Positions 16,586 to 25,403 of a DNA stretch of 63,377 nt are shown one piece after another (position 1 is the first letter of the stretch; each line of letters opens with the position of its first letter). A model generated the notes under the pieces. That model saw only the letters and a list, made by a program, of their open reading frames with translations, was not told the origin of the DNA and made no database searches. The position numbers and the translations under genes are program-made. Origin of the DNA: UBA288 sp964461885 (GTDB taxonomy: Archaea > Halobacteriota > Methanomicrobia > Methanomicrobiales > Methanospirillaceae); assembly GCA_964461885.1 (NCBI GenBank), contig CAYWVY010000004.1:1-63377 (forward strand), in the 5' to 3' direction.

Positions 16586-16599
16586 GGTCGCACAAGGCT

Positions 16600-16864
16600 T
16601 CTGCCGGACCTTCAAGCCCCCAGCGGCCGCTTCCAAAGAGTGATGCCATGCTCTCCGACCAGGCCACGTGGCGCTCAGTGTGGCCGGGCGGAACCTTAAA
16701 GGGGAGAGAGGCGACTGCCGCTTGGCAATGCCGCAGATAGGGCCAGGGGATGGCTGGACAAGACCGGGCCCGCCTGCGCGACCCACCGATTCATGCGCCG
16801 ATCGTTGAAATCCAGCCCGGAACGGGCAGTATCTTCATTAGAGCCGAAGGCGAGATCCTGATCA
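16600..16864. other. Intergenic region before the tetrapyrrole operon
   Basis: This contains no supported gene. It should hold the promoter of the fourteen-gene run that starts at 16865, but no convincing TATA box was found; TATCTTCATTAG near 16830-16841 is the AT-richest candidate. Confidence 0.35.
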
Positions 16865-17491
16865 ATGATCCCCCTGCTGGTCGACCTTTCAGGCCGATGC
16901 GTCCTGATCTGCGGCGGGGGGGAGGTGGCCGCCCGGAAGGCCGCGTTCTTCCTGCCCGAGGCAGAGGTCACGATCGTCTCCCGTTCCTTCGTCTCCTCGC
17001 TCATCGGCTCGGGAGCGCGGCTGGTCGAGGCCGAGCTGGACCGTCTCGACGATGCCGGGCTCAGGGCGCTCTGCTCGGACGCCCGCCTCGTGGTCGCGGC
17101 CACTTCGGACCCGGCCCTGAACGGACGGATCGTGCGCGCGGCCCGCTCAGAGGGTGTCCTCGCGAACAGCGCTTCGGGTGCGGGCGGGGACGTGCAGCTC
17201 CCTGCCGTGACCCGGGGCGAGCGATACGTGGTCGCGGTCGGCACCGGGGGCGAAAGCCCGGGCATGGCCCGGTTCCTCCGCGAGGCGATCGAGGAGGCGT
17301 TCCCGCGCCTGGACGAGATGATCTCGCTGCAGGCCCGAATCCGGAGCCGCCTCCGTGACGAGGTCTCCGACCAGGGGCGGCGTTCGTTTCTGCTGCGGGC
17401 CGTGCTCGAGGACAGGGAGGTCTGGGCGGCCCTTGACGAGGGGGAGGACCGGGCCTGGCAGATCGTGGAGGAGCGGTATCTCCATGTCTGA
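16865..17491 (+). CDS. Precorrin-2 dehydrogenase / sirohydrochlorin ferrochelatase-like (Met8/CysG-N type)
   Basis: This 208-aa NAD-dependent enzyme oxidises precorrin-2 to sirohydrochlorin (factor II). The Rossmann start (PLLVDLSGRCVLICGGGEVAARKAAFFL), VVAATSDPALNGRIVRAAR and the family motif NSASGAGGDVQLPAVTRG followed by VAVGTGGESPGMARFLREAIE are all present. It opens the tetrapyrrole/cobalamin gene run and overlaps hemA by 8 nt. Its product feeds siroheme and, through cobalt insertion, the anaerobic corrin route encoded downstream. Chelatase activity of the C-terminal part is uncertain. Confidence 0.9.
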   Translation: MIPLLVDLSGRCVLICGGGEVAARKAAFFLPEAEVTIVSRSFVSSLIGSGARLVEAELDRLDDAGLRALCSDARLVVAATSDPALNGRIVRAARSEGVLANSASGAGGDVQLPAVTRGERYVVAVGTGGESPGMARFLREAIEEAFPRLDEMISLQARIRSRLRDEVSDQGRRSFLLRAVLEDREVWAALDEGEDRAWQIVEERYLHV

Positions 17492-18803
17492 AACTCTTGT
17501 CCATGCCCTGGCCGTCGGCGGCCTGGTTCACCACGAGGCCGACGTCGGTGCGCTCGAGGCCTTCCGGTTTTCCGACGAGGCGGCCCTGCTCGCGGACGCC
17601 CGGGCCGTCTTCGGCGGCGCGCTCCTGCTCCAGACCTGCAACCGGGTCGAGCTCCTTGTCCAGGGGACCGGGGCCGAGCTCTCGGCCTACCTCCACGCTT
17701 CGGGGCGCAGCGGCTTCTCGCTCCGCGAGGGCAGGGACGTCGTCTGCCACCTCCTCGAGGTCGCCTGCGGGCTCGACTCGATGATCATGGGCGAGGACCA
17801 GATCCTGGGCCAGCTCCGGCAGGCGCTCGTGCTGAGCCGCGAGGCGGACGCCCTCACGCCCCTCATCGACGGGTGCGTGAACGCCGCGATCCACCTTGGG
17901 GTCGAGGCCCGGAGCCGGACCGAGATCAACCGCGGTGCGGTCTCGATCGGGTCTGCCGCGGTCCAGCTCGCCGGGGACCTGCTCGGCGGGCTCGACGGCC
18001 GCCACATTCTCGTGGTCGGCTCGGGCGAGATGGGCATGCTCGTGACGCAGGCCCTTGCCGCGCGGGATCTGACCGCGATCTACGTCGCGAACCGGACCCA
18101 CGGCCGGGCCGTCGAGCTCGCACGGAAGATCGGGGGGAAGGCGGTCCGGCTCGACGAGCTCCAGCGGTACCTGATCCTCTCGGACGTCGTCATCTCCTGC
18201 ACCTCCGCGCCGCACCCGGTCATGAAGGTGGAGATGCTCAAGGAGGTAATGCGCGGGCGGTGCTGGCCCCTCGAGGGAGCCCCGCGGCCCCTGATCCTGA
18301 TTGACATCGCCCAGCCCCGCGACGTGGAGGAGGGGGCCGAGCGGATCGCCGGCGTCCATCTCTGCACGATGGACAGCCTGCGCGCCATCAGCGAGCAGAA
18401 CATCGAGGCCCGGCGGTGCGAGGCCGAACGGGTCCGCGGGCTGATCGAGGAGGAGCTCGGCCGGTGCGTCCGGCTCCTGAACCGCCAGGCCGCCGGAAAC
18501 GGGCTCGGCCTCCTCCACTCCTGGGCCGAACGGGTCCGCGTGCGCGAGCGCGACCGGGCCCTGAAACGGCTCGGGGAGGCCGACAAGCGCACGCGCGAGG
18601 TCGTGGACGACCTCTCGCGCGTCCTGGTCCGGCGGCTCCTCGCGGACGCGACCCTCGCCGTGCGCGCCGAGGCCGAGGCCGGCCGGGCCGATGCGGCCGA
18701 CGCGCTGGTCCGTGCAATCACGGGCGAGGAGCCCGGGGCCGCTGTACCGCACCAACACCCGCAGATCACCGGAGACGAGGCATGTACCCAGAAAAACGGA
18801 TGA
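17484..18803 (+). CDS. hemA: Glutamyl-tRNA reductase
   Basis: The enzyme reduces glutamyl-tRNA to glutamate-1-semialdehyde with NADPH, the first committed step of C5 tetrapyrrole synthesis. The 439-aa product has the catalytic Cys52 in LLQTCNRVELL, the conserved SMIMGEDQILGQLRQAL, the NADPH Rossmann motif VVGSGEMGMLV and the C-terminal helical dimerisation region. The ATG at 17484 overlaps the upstream gene (ATGTCTGA). The C-terminus overlaps hemB by 22 nt and ends in a less conserved His/Gln-rich tail. Confidence 0.95.
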   Translation: MSETLVHALAVGGLVHHEADVGALEAFRFSDEAALLADARAVFGGALLLQTCNRVELLVQGTGAELSAYLHASGRSGFSLREGRDVVCHLLEVACGLDSMIMGEDQILGQLRQALVLSREADALTPLIDGCVNAAIHLGVEARSRTEINRGAVSIGSAAVQLAGDLLGGLDGRHILVVGSGEMGMLVTQALAARDLTAIYVANRTHGRAVELARKIGGKAVRLDELQRYLILSDVVISCTSAPHPVMKVEMLKEVMRGRCWPLEGAPRPLILIDIAQPRDVEEGAERIAGVHLCTMDSLRAISEQNIEARRCEAERVRGLIEEELGRCVRLLNRQAAGNGLGLLHSWAERVRVRERDRALKRLGEADKRTREVVDDLSRVLVRRLLADATLAVRAEAEAGRADAADALVRAITGEEPGAAVPHQHPQITGDEACTQKNG

Positions 18804-19768
18804 GGCGCCTGCGGCGCCGGCGGCTGCTGCCGCTCTTTACCGAGCACCACCTGAGGACCGACCAGCTGATCGCCCCGCTCTTCGTCGACGAGGGGGCCGC
18901 CGTGCCCGTACCGATCTCGTCCATGCCCGGCCAGGCCAGGCAGACCCTCGACACGGTCGCCGACGTCGCGGCCCGGCTGTACGCGGCCGGGCTTCGGGCG
19001 GTGCTGCTCTTCGGCGTCCCGCTGGCCAAGGACGCGGCGGCATCGTCCGCGTACGACGACGCGGGGGTGGTCCAGGAGGCCGTGCGCCGGATCCGCGCAT
19101 CCGTTCCCGACCTCGTCGTGATCACCGACGTCTGTGCCTGCGAATACACGGACACGGGCCAGTGCGGGATCGTGGGCGACTGCGCGGACGGCTGCCCCGA
19201 CCTCCTCAACGACGAATCGCTCGCGCTCATGCAGCGGATCGCGGTCAGCCACGCCCGCGCCGGGGCGGACATGGTGGCCCCGTCCTGCATGCTCGACGGG
19301 ATGGTGCAGGCGATCCGGTCGGCGCTCGACGAGAACGGGTTCGAGGAGACCCTGATCATGGCCTACTCCTCGAAGTTCGCCTCGGCCCTGTACGGCCCGT
19401 TCCGCGAGGCCGCCGACTCGGGCTGCAGCTGCGGCGGCCGGACGACCTACCAGATCAGCCCCGCCAACGGGCGCGAGGCGTTCCTCGAGTCATCCCTCGA
19501 CGCGGCCGAAGGCGCGGACGTGCTGATGGTCAAGCCGGCGGGGCCGTACCTCGACGTGATCGCGCGCGTCCGGACCCTCGACCTCCCCATGGCCGCGTAC
19601 CAGGTCTCGGGGGAGTACGCCATGATAAGGGCCGCAGCCGAGCGCGGCTGGCTGGACGAGCGGGCCGCGGCCCTCGAGAGCCTGCTCGCGATCCGGCGCG
19701 CCGGCGCGGACCTCATCATCACGTACTTCGCCGAGGACGCGGCCCGCTGGCTCGCGGAGGGCGCATGA
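18782..19768 (+). CDS. hemB: Porphobilinogen synthase (ALA dehydratase)
   Basis: It condenses two 5-aminolevulinate molecules to porphobilinogen. The 328-aa product contains the metal loop DVCACEYTDTGQCG, the two Schiff-base lysines in AYSSKFASALYGPFR and DVLMVKPAGPYLD, and MVAPSCMLDGMV. The three zinc-type cysteines are kept, although the usual GHCG reads GQCG. The N-terminus is Arg-rich (RRLRRRRLL). It overlaps hemA at the 5' end and hemL by 4 nt (ATGA) at the 3' end. Confidence 0.95.
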   Translation: MYPEKRMRRLRRRRLLPLFTEHHLRTDQLIAPLFVDEGAAVPVPISSMPGQARQTLDTVADVAARLYAAGLRAVLLFGVPLAKDAAASSAYDDAGVVQEAVRRIRASVPDLVVITDVCACEYTDTGQCGIVGDCADGCPDLLNDESLALMQRIAVSHARAGADMVAPSCMLDGMVQAIRSALDENGFEETLIMAYSSKFASALYGPFREAADSGCSCGGRTTYQISPANGREAFLESSLDAAEGADVLMVKPAGPYLDVIARVRTLDLPMAAYQVSGEYAMIRAAAERGWLDERAAALESLLAIRRAGADLIITYFAEDAARWLAEGA

Positions 19769-21006
19769 AGAGCGCCGACCTCTATCGCGAGGCCGCGCGC
19801 CTGATGCCGGGCGGGGTCTCAAGCCCTGTGCGGGCGATCTCGCCGTACCCCTTCTACACGGCGTCGGCCGCGGGGGCGTACCTCGAGACTGTGGACGGCC
19901 CCTGGCTGCTCGACTGCTGCCTCGGGTACGGCCCGCTGATCCTCGGGCACGCCCACGAGGCCGTGCGCGAGGCGATCGACGCGCAGCTCGCGCTCGGCTG
20001 GCTCTACGGGACGCCGAGCCCGCTCGAGATCGAGCTCGCGCGCGAGATCGTCGAGGATCACCCGTCCGTCGACCAGGTGCGGTTCGTCTCGACCGGTTCC
20101 GAGGCGACCATGGCCGCGATCCGGCTCGCGCGCGGCTTTTCCGGCAGGAGCGGGATCGTGAAGGTCGAGGGCGGGTTTCACGGTGCCCACGACGGCGTCC
20201 TGATCAGGGCCGGGTCGGGTGCGACCACGCTCGGCATCCCCGACTCGGCCGGCGTCCTGCCCGAGGTGGCGGCGCGGACGCTCCAGGTCCCGTTCAACGA
20301 CCCGGACGCGCTCGAGGCCGTGCTCTCGGCCGATGACGACGTGGCCGCGCTGATCATCGAGCCCGTGCTCGGCAACATCGGCCCGATTCTGCCCGACGAC
20401 GGCTATCTCGCCGCCGTCCGCGAGATCACGCGTTCCCACGACGTGCTCCTGATCTTCGACGAGGTGATCACGGGGTACCGGCTCGGGATCGGCGGGGCCC
20501 AGGCCCGGTTCGGCGTGATCCCCGACCTGACCACCCTCGGCAAGGTCGCGGGCGGCGGCCTTCCGATCGGCGTCTTCGGTGGCCGGGCCGAGATCATGCA
20601 AATGGTCGCCCCGGTCGGCCCGGTCTACCAGGCGGGGACCTTCTCGGGCAACCCTCTCTCACTCGCGGCCGGGCTCGCGGCGGTCCGCTGGCTCAAGGCG
20701 AACCGGGGGGTCTACGCCGGGTTCGAGGATGCGACGCGGGCTCTCGAGGAGTCGGTCCGCCGGTGGCCCGGCTCGTTCGTCCGGCTGGGTTCGCTCTTCA
20801 AGCACTTCTACCGGAGCGCGCCCCCGCGGAACTACGTCGAGGCGAAACAGTCCGACACGGTCGCCTTCCGCCGGTTCTGGGAGCGGATGATCCAGCACGG
20901 AGTCTTCGTCCCCCCCTCGCAGTTCGAGACGAACTTCCTCTCGGTCGCCCACGGACCGGTCGAGGTGGCGAAACTCGGGGAGGCGTACGCCGCGTGCCTC
21001 TCGTGA
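19765..21006 (+). CDS. hemL: Glutamate-1-semialdehyde 2,1-aminomutase
   Basis: The PLP enzyme converts glutamate-1-semialdehyde to 5-aminolevulinate. The 413-aa product shows LMPGGVSSPVRA, STGSEATMAAIRLAR, GGFHGAHDG, LIFDEVITGYRLG and the PLP lysine in TLGKVAGGGLPIG, then QAGTFSGNPLSLAAGL. It starts in the hemB stop (ATGA) and overlaps hemC by 13 nt. Length and motifs are those of an intact enzyme. Confidence 0.96.
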   Translation: MKSADLYREAARLMPGGVSSPVRAISPYPFYTASAAGAYLETVDGPWLLDCCLGYGPLILGHAHEAVREAIDAQLALGWLYGTPSPLEIELAREIVEDHPSVDQVRFVSTGSEATMAAIRLARGFSGRSGIVKVEGGFHGAHDGVLIRAGSGATTLGIPDSAGVLPEVAARTLQVPFNDPDALEAVLSADDDVAALIIEPVLGNIGPILPDDGYLAAVREITRSHDVLLIFDEVITGYRLGIGGAQARFGVIPDLTTLGKVAGGGLPIGVFGGRAEIMQMVAPVGPVYQAGTFSGNPLSLAAGLAAVRWLKANRGVYAGFEDATRALEESVRRWPGSFVRLGSLFKHFYRSAPPRNYVEAKQSDTVAFRRFWERMIQHGVFVPPSQFETNFLSVAHGPVEVAKLGEAYAACLS

Positions 21007-21881
21007 TCGGCACCCGCGGCTCGGCCCTCGCGCTCGCCCAGACGGCACGCGTGCAGGAGCGGCTCGGAGAGGCCGGGATCGAGACGGCCGTCCGGCTGGT
21101 CGCGACGGCCGGCGACACGGTGACCAGCGTGCCCCTTCACGAGATCGGCGGCCAGGGCGTCTTCGTCCGGGCGCTCGACGACGCGATCCGCCGGGGCGAG
21201 TGCGACCTTGCCGTCCACTCGATGAAGGACATCCCGGCAAAGCGCCCGGAGGGGGTCGTGACCGCGGCAGTGCTTCAGCGCGACTCGCCTGCCGACTTTC
21301 TCGTGACGTCGCACGCGGCGCCGCGCGTGATCGGTTCGTCTTCGACCCGGCGGCGGGCGCAGCTCCTCCGCCACGACCCCGGGCTCGACGTCCGGGGGGT
21401 CCGCGGGAACGTGGACACCCGCCTGAAAAAACTGGCCGAGGGGAGCTACGATGCGATCGTGCTGGCCGAGGCAGGGCTCGAACGGCTCGGCCTCGAGGTC
21501 GAGGGGCGGCGGCTCGACCCCGAGGAGTTCGTGCCGGCGACAAACCAGGGGACGATCGCGGTCGTCTCGCGCGGCGACCCCGAGCTCGCGGCCACCCTCG
21601 CGGCCGCCCTCGAGGACTCCGCGAGCCGCCGCGACACCCTTCTCGAGCGGGCCGTCATGGAGGAGCTCGGCGGCGGCTGCTTCACCCCGATTGGGTGCTG
21701 GTGCCGGGACGGCCGGCTGGTCGCCGAGGTGCTCAGCCTCGACGGCGACCGCTGGGTCCGGCGGGAGGCCTCCCTTCATGACGAGGCCAGCGCCCGCGCC
21801 TTCGGGCGGGCATTCAGAGAAGAGACTGTGGACCTGGTCCGCGAGGCATACGATAGGTTGAGGTTGACGGATGGCGGGTAA
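20994..21881 (+). CDS. hemC: Porphobilinogen deaminase (hydroxymethylbilane synthase)
   Basis: It polymerises four porphobilinogens to hydroxymethylbilane on a dipyrromethane cofactor. The 295-aa product starts at GTG 20994 (a GGGGAGG site about 10 nt upstream) and reads IGTRGSALALAQT, DLAVHSMKDIPAKRP, the SSSTRRRAQLL and RGNVDTRLKKL motifs, and the cofactor-binding Cys in ELGGGCFTPIG. It sits in the overlapping run between hemL and cobA. The next pathway gene, hemD, does not follow. Confidence 0.95.
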   Translation: MPLVIGTRGSALALAQTARVQERLGEAGIETAVRLVATAGDTVTSVPLHEIGGQGVFVRALDDAIRRGECDLAVHSMKDIPAKRPEGVVTAAVLQRDSPADFLVTSHAAPRVIGSSSTRRRAQLLRHDPGLDVRGVRGNVDTRLKKLAEGSYDAIVLAEAGLERLGLEVEGRRLDPEEFVPATNQGTIAVVSRGDPELAATLAAALEDSASRRDTLLERAVMEELGGGCFTPIGCWCRDGRLVAEVLSLDGDRWVRREASLHDEASARAFGRAFREETVDLVREAYDRLRLTDGG

Positions 21882-22644
21882 GGTCTATCTGGTGGGGTCG
21901 GGGCCGGGCACGCTCGGCCTCCTCTCGCAGCGTGCGGCTGCGGTGATCGCGAACGCAGACACGGTCCTCTACGACCAGCTACCGGGTGAGGAGATCCTGG
22001 CGTCGCTCCCCGCGGAGGCCGAGCGGATCGACTGCGGCAAGTTTGGCGGGGACCATGTCAAAGAGCAGGCGGAGATCGAGCGGCTCCTGGTCGAGCGTGC
22101 ACAGTCCGGCCGGACCGTGGTCCGGCTCAAGGGCGGCGATCCGTTCATGTTCGGCCGCGGGGGCGAGGAGCTCGAGGCCGTGCGCGAAGCGGGGATCGAG
22201 GTCGAGGTCGTGCCGGGGATCAGCTCGGCCCTCGCGGTCCCGGCCTCGGTCGGGATCCCGCTCACCCACCGGCGCTACACCTCGCAGGTCACGATCGTGA
22301 CCGGGCACGAGGATCCCGCGAAGGAGGACTCCGCGATCAACTGGGCCGGCCTTGCTCCCGGCCCGGGCACGATCGTGGTGCTGATGGGTGTTCGGAACCT
22401 GCCCCGCATCGCCGAGGTGCTGGTCGCCAACGGGCGCGACCCGGCCACGCCGGTGGCCGTGATCGAGCGGGGCTTCCGCCGCGACCAGCGGGTCACGGTC
22501 GGCCGGCTCGACGCGATCGCGGCCCTCGCGGGCGAACGGGGGGTCCGGCCTCCGGCCGTGATCGTGATCGGCGGCGTGGTCGAGCTCTACGACCCGGCCT
22601 CGCCCGTGCTGACCCCGCCCGAGGGCGCGACAAATCTTCTTTAG
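21871..22644 (+). CDS. cobA: Uroporphyrinogen-III C-methyltransferase
   Basis: SUMT uses two SAM to make precorrin-2 from uroporphyrinogen III, the branch point to siroheme and cobalamin. The 257-aa product has the SUMT signatures VYLVGSGPGTLGLLSQRAAAVI, RLKGGDPFMFGRGGEE, VVPGISSALAVPASVGIPLTHR and VVLMGVRNLPRI. It overlaps hemC by 11 nt. It is a stand-alone SUMT, not fused to uroporphyrinogen-III synthase, and no hemD lies between it and cbiT. Confidence 0.95.
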   Translation: MAGKVYLVGSGPGTLGLLSQRAAAVIANADTVLYDQLPGEEILASLPAEAERIDCGKFGGDHVKEQAEIERLLVERAQSGRTVVRLKGGDPFMFGRGGEELEAVREAGIEVEVVPGISSALAVPASVGIPLTHRRYTSQVTIVTGHEDPAKEDSAINWAGLAPGPGTIVVLMGVRNLPRIAEVLVANGRDPATPVAVIERGFRRDQRVTVGRLDAIAALAGERGVRPPAVIVIGGVVELYDPASPVLTPPEGATNLL

Positions 22645-22670
22645 TTAGGGCAACTTACCTTTCTCTTCAC

Positions 22671-23204
22671 ATGGCGGGGCTGAAAGGGGGGCCGACGCAG
22701 GACGAAGTGCTCGGGATCGCGCTACGGAAGCTCGCGCTCCGGCCGGGCGACCGCGTCCTCGACCTCGGGTGCGGGACCGGCGCCGTCTCGATCGCAACGG
22801 CCGCGACTGCGGCAGAGGTCGTCGCGATCGACCGGCGGCCCGAGGCCGTCGCCCACGCCCGGCGCGCGGCCGAAGGGGCGGGGGCACCGAACATCTCGTT
22901 TTTCGAGGGCGAGGCCGGCGAGGTTCTGCCCGGGCTCGGCGCGTTCGACGCCGCGTTCGTGGGTGGTTCGCGCGGCCTCGCGGACGTTCTCCCGCTTCTC
23001 GCCGACCGCGTCCGGCGGCGTATTGTCGTGAACGCGGTCCTGCTCGAGACCGTGAACCGGGCGATCACCACGATGCAGTCGCTCGGCATCTACCGGGAGG
23101 CCGTTCACGTCCAGTGCGCGCGAGCGGCTCCGCTCGCGGGCTCGGTCTACTTCCGCCCGATCGATCCCGTGTTCGTCATCGTCGGGGAGGGCCGATGCTC
23201 GTAG
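22671..23204 (+). CDS. cbiT: Cobalt-precorrin-6B C15-methyltransferase (decarboxylating) CbiT
   Basis: CbiT methylates C15 and decarboxylates the C12 acetate side chain of the corrin ring. The 177-aa product is a Rossmann methyltransferase: GPTQDEVLGIALRKL, motif I VLDLGCGTGAVSIATA, AIDRRPEAV, DAAFVGGSRGL and the RIVVNAVLLETV strand. The 26-nt gap before it is the only non-overlapping, AT-rich break in this part of the run and has no ribosome site, so a separate leaderless message cannot be excluded. Confidence 0.93.
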   Translation: MAGLKGGPTQDEVLGIALRKLALRPGDRVLDLGCGTGAVSIATAATAAEVVAIDRRPEAVAHARRAAEGAGAPNISFFEGEAGEVLPGLGAFDAAFVGGSRGLADVLPLLADRVRRRIVVNAVLLETVNRAITTMQSLGIYREAVHVQCARAAPLAGSVYFRPIDPVFVIVGEGRCS

Positions 23205-23812
23205 GCCTCGGCCTTGGGCCGGGCGACCCCGAGCTCCTGACCCTCCGTGCCGTCCGGCTGCTCGAGTCGGCCGACGCGGTCTTCGTGCCGGGCCGCGTGG
23301 CGGCCGCGCTCGTCGCGCCGTGGCGCGAGGCCGAGGTGCTTGAGTTCCCCATGACCGAGGACGAGGACGCGATCCGCGCCTGCATGGAGCGGAACGCGGA
23401 CCGGATCGCGGTCGAGGAGCAGGGCGACGGCGGCGAGCGGCTGGTCGTGCTCGGGATCCTCGGCGACCCGAACTTCTACTCGACCTTCTCGCGGCTCTGC
23501 GAGGTGCTCGACGAGCGGCACCCCGGCACCGCGTGGCGAACCGAGCCGGGCATCTCCTCGATCACCGCGTTCGCCTCGGCCGCCAGGGTCAGCCTCCAGG
23601 ACGGCTTCGCCGTCTCGGACGGCACCGAGCCCGGCGCCCGAGTCGTGCTCAAGGTGCGCCGGCCCCGGGACGCGGCCGATCGGCTCCGGGCCGAGGGCTT
23701 TACCGGGTTCGTGCTGGTCGAGCGAATGTTCATGAGCGAGATGCAGGTCTACCGGGACGACGACCTGCCGGTCGAGTCCGACTACCTATCGGTCCTCTTC
23801 GCGAGGCGGTGA
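23195..23812 (+). CDS. cbiL: Cobalt-factor II C20-methyltransferase CbiL
   Basis: A 205-aa tetrapyrrole methyltransferase that methylates C20 of cobalt-factor II. The family start VGLGLGPGDPELLTLRAVRLLESADAVFVPG, the LGDPNFYSTFSRL element and EPGISSITAFASAA support CbiL rather than the other paralogues. It starts inside the end of cbiT (10-nt overlap) and is followed 2 nt later by cbiF. It is shorter than many CbiL, but no motif is lost. Confidence 0.9.
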   Translation: MLVGLGLGPGDPELLTLRAVRLLESADAVFVPGRVAAALVAPWREAEVLEFPMTEDEDAIRACMERNADRIAVEEQGDGGERLVVLGILGDPNFYSTFSRLCEVLDERHPGTAWRTEPGISSITAFASAARVSLQDGFAVSDGTEPGARVVLKVRRPRDAADRLRAEGFTGFVLVERMFMSEMQVYRDDDLPVESDYLSVLFARR

Positions 23813-23814
23813 GC

Positions 23815-24531
23815 GTGGAGCCTGTCCGTTTCGTCGGCGCCGGGCCGGGCGACCCCGAGCTGATCACGGTTAAGGGGCTCCGCCTCGTGGAGGAGGCCGA
23901 CCTGCTGATCTACGCGGGCTCGCTCGTCAACCCGGCGATCGTGGACCGGAGCCGGGCCGCGGAGCGGCTCGACTCCCACGGGATGGCGCTCGCCGAGCTC
24001 GTGGACGCGATGGCCGCGGGTGCCCGGGCCGGGCTGCGCGTGGTCCGGCTCCACTCGGGCGATCCGTCCCTCTACGGCGCGATCGTCGAGCAGATCGCCG
24101 GGCTCGAAGCGCTCGGCGTCCCGATCGAGGTCGTGCCCGGGGTCTCGTCCATGTTCGGGGCGGCTGCGGCCCTGAAGACCCAGCTGACGCTCCGCGGCGT
24201 CTCCGAGTCGGTGATCGTGACCCGGCCGGCCGGCGCGACCCTCGACAAGGACCAGCTCCCCGAACTCTCGCGCCTCGGGACGACCCTCGTGATCTTCCTC
24301 GGCACCGAGCACCTCGAGTCGATCACGGCCCGCCTCGAGTGCCCGCCCGGGACACCGGCCGCCGTCGTGTACCACGCCACCTGGGACGACGAGCGTATCG
24401 TCACCGGCACCGTCGATGAGATCGCCCGGCTTGCTCGCGAGGCCGGGATCACGAAGACCGCACTGCTGATCGTCGGCGGCGTTGTGCGTGCCGGCGCCGC
24501 ACCGTTCGAGCACTCGGTCCTGTACACATGA
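23815..24531 (+). CDS. cbiF: Cobalt-precorrin-4 C11-methyltransferase CbiF
   Basis: CbiF methylates C11 of cobalt-precorrin-4. The 238-aa product starts at GTG 23815 and shows VRFVGAGPGDPELITVKGLRLVEEADLLIYAGSLV, RLHSGDPSLYGAIVEQ, EVVPGVSSMFGAAAAL and the IFLGTEHLESI region, all CbiF features. It is packed between cbiL and cbiG (4-nt overlap with the latter). Confidence 0.93.
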   Translation: MEPVRFVGAGPGDPELITVKGLRLVEEADLLIYAGSLVNPAIVDRSRAAERLDSHGMALAELVDAMAAGARAGLRVVRLHSGDPSLYGAIVEQIAGLEALGVPIEVVPGVSSMFGAAAALKTQLTLRGVSESVIVTRPAGATLDKDQLPELSRLGTTLVIFLGTEHLESITARLECPPGTPAAVVYHATWDDERIVTGTVDEIARLAREAGITKTALLIVGGVVRAGAAPFEHSVLYT

Positions 24532-25403
24532 CGGGCGTGGGCGTGATTGCACTCGGCCGGTTCCGTGACCGGGCAGTGAGGGTGGCTGCGGCCGTCGATG
24601 GCGATCTCGTCGACCACGGACCGGGGGTCTTCGCCGCGGCGTTCGAACGCTACAGCGCGCTCGTGGCCGTGATGTCGGCCGGGATCGCGGTCCGCTCAAT
24701 CGCGCCCCTCCTCCGAAACAAGTGGACCGACCCGCCGCTCGTCGTGGTCAGCCCCGACCTCAGGTTCGCTGTCCCGGTCCTTGGCGGGCACCACGGCGGC
24801 AACGAGCTCGCCCGGCGGCTTGCCGACGCGCTCGGAGCGACCGCCGTGATCTCGACCGCGACCGAGTGCGCGGGCCGCCCGTCGGTCGAGGGGATCGCGG
24901 ACGCGGCCGGATGTGCGGTCGTGAACCGCGATTCGACCCGTGCCGTGAACGGAGCCTGGCTCGACGGCGAGGTCGCGGTGCACACCATCGCGGGCCCCGC
25001 CGTCGTGATCGCCGGCCCGGCCGTCTCGGTCCTCTTCCGGCAGGGCGAGTACGTGGTTGGCGTCGGCTGCCGGCGCGGCGTCCCGGCCCACGAAGTCGAG
25101 GAGGCGCTCCGCACCGCGCTCGACAACGCAGGGATCCTGCCCGGGCAGGTGCTCGCCTATGCCACGACCGTGCAGAAACGGGACGAGGCCGGGCTCAGGG
25201 ACGGCGTCGGGGCGCTCGGGGGATCGCTCGTCTACCTCGACGATGCCACGCTCAACGCGGTCGAGGGGTGCGGGCCGTCCCGCGCCGACCTGATCGGCCT
25301 TCCCGGCGTGGCCGAACCGGCCGCGCTCGCGCTTGCGAAGCAGAAGGAGTGGTGCATGAGAAAGACCGTGTACGGGAGGGTGACCGTTGCCATCGCCCGG
25401 TAA
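24528..25403 (+). CDS. cbiG: Cobalt-precorrin-5A hydrolase CbiG
   Basis: CbiG opens the delta-lactone of cobalt-precorrin-5A and releases acetaldehyde. The 291-aa product shows the N-terminal domain with VMSAGIAVRSIAPLL and VPVLGGHHGGNELARRLAD, and the C-terminal domain with VVGVGCRRGVPAHEVEEAL and the LGGSLVYLDDATLNAVEG region. It overlaps cbiF by 4 nt and cbiH by 17 nt. Confidence 0.92.
   Translation: MTGVGVIALGRFRDRAVRVAAAVDGDLVDHGPGVFAAAFERYSALVAVMSAGIAVRSIAPLLRNKWTDPPLVVVSPDLRFAVPVLGGHHGGNELARRLADALGATAVISTATECAGRPSVEGIADAAGCAVVNRDSTRAVNGAWLDGEVAVHTIAGPAVVIAGPAVSVLFRQGEYVVGVGCRRGVPAHEVEEALRTALDNAGILPGQVLAYATTVQKRDEAGLRDGVGALGGSLVYLDDATLNAVEGCGPSRADLIGLPGVAEPAALALAKQKEWCMRKTVYGRVTVAIAR

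Noticed and set aside
17061..18758. A 565-codon minus-strand frame over hemA
   Set aside because: Shadow of the precorrin-2 dehydrogenase and hemA genes; no motif and no start context.
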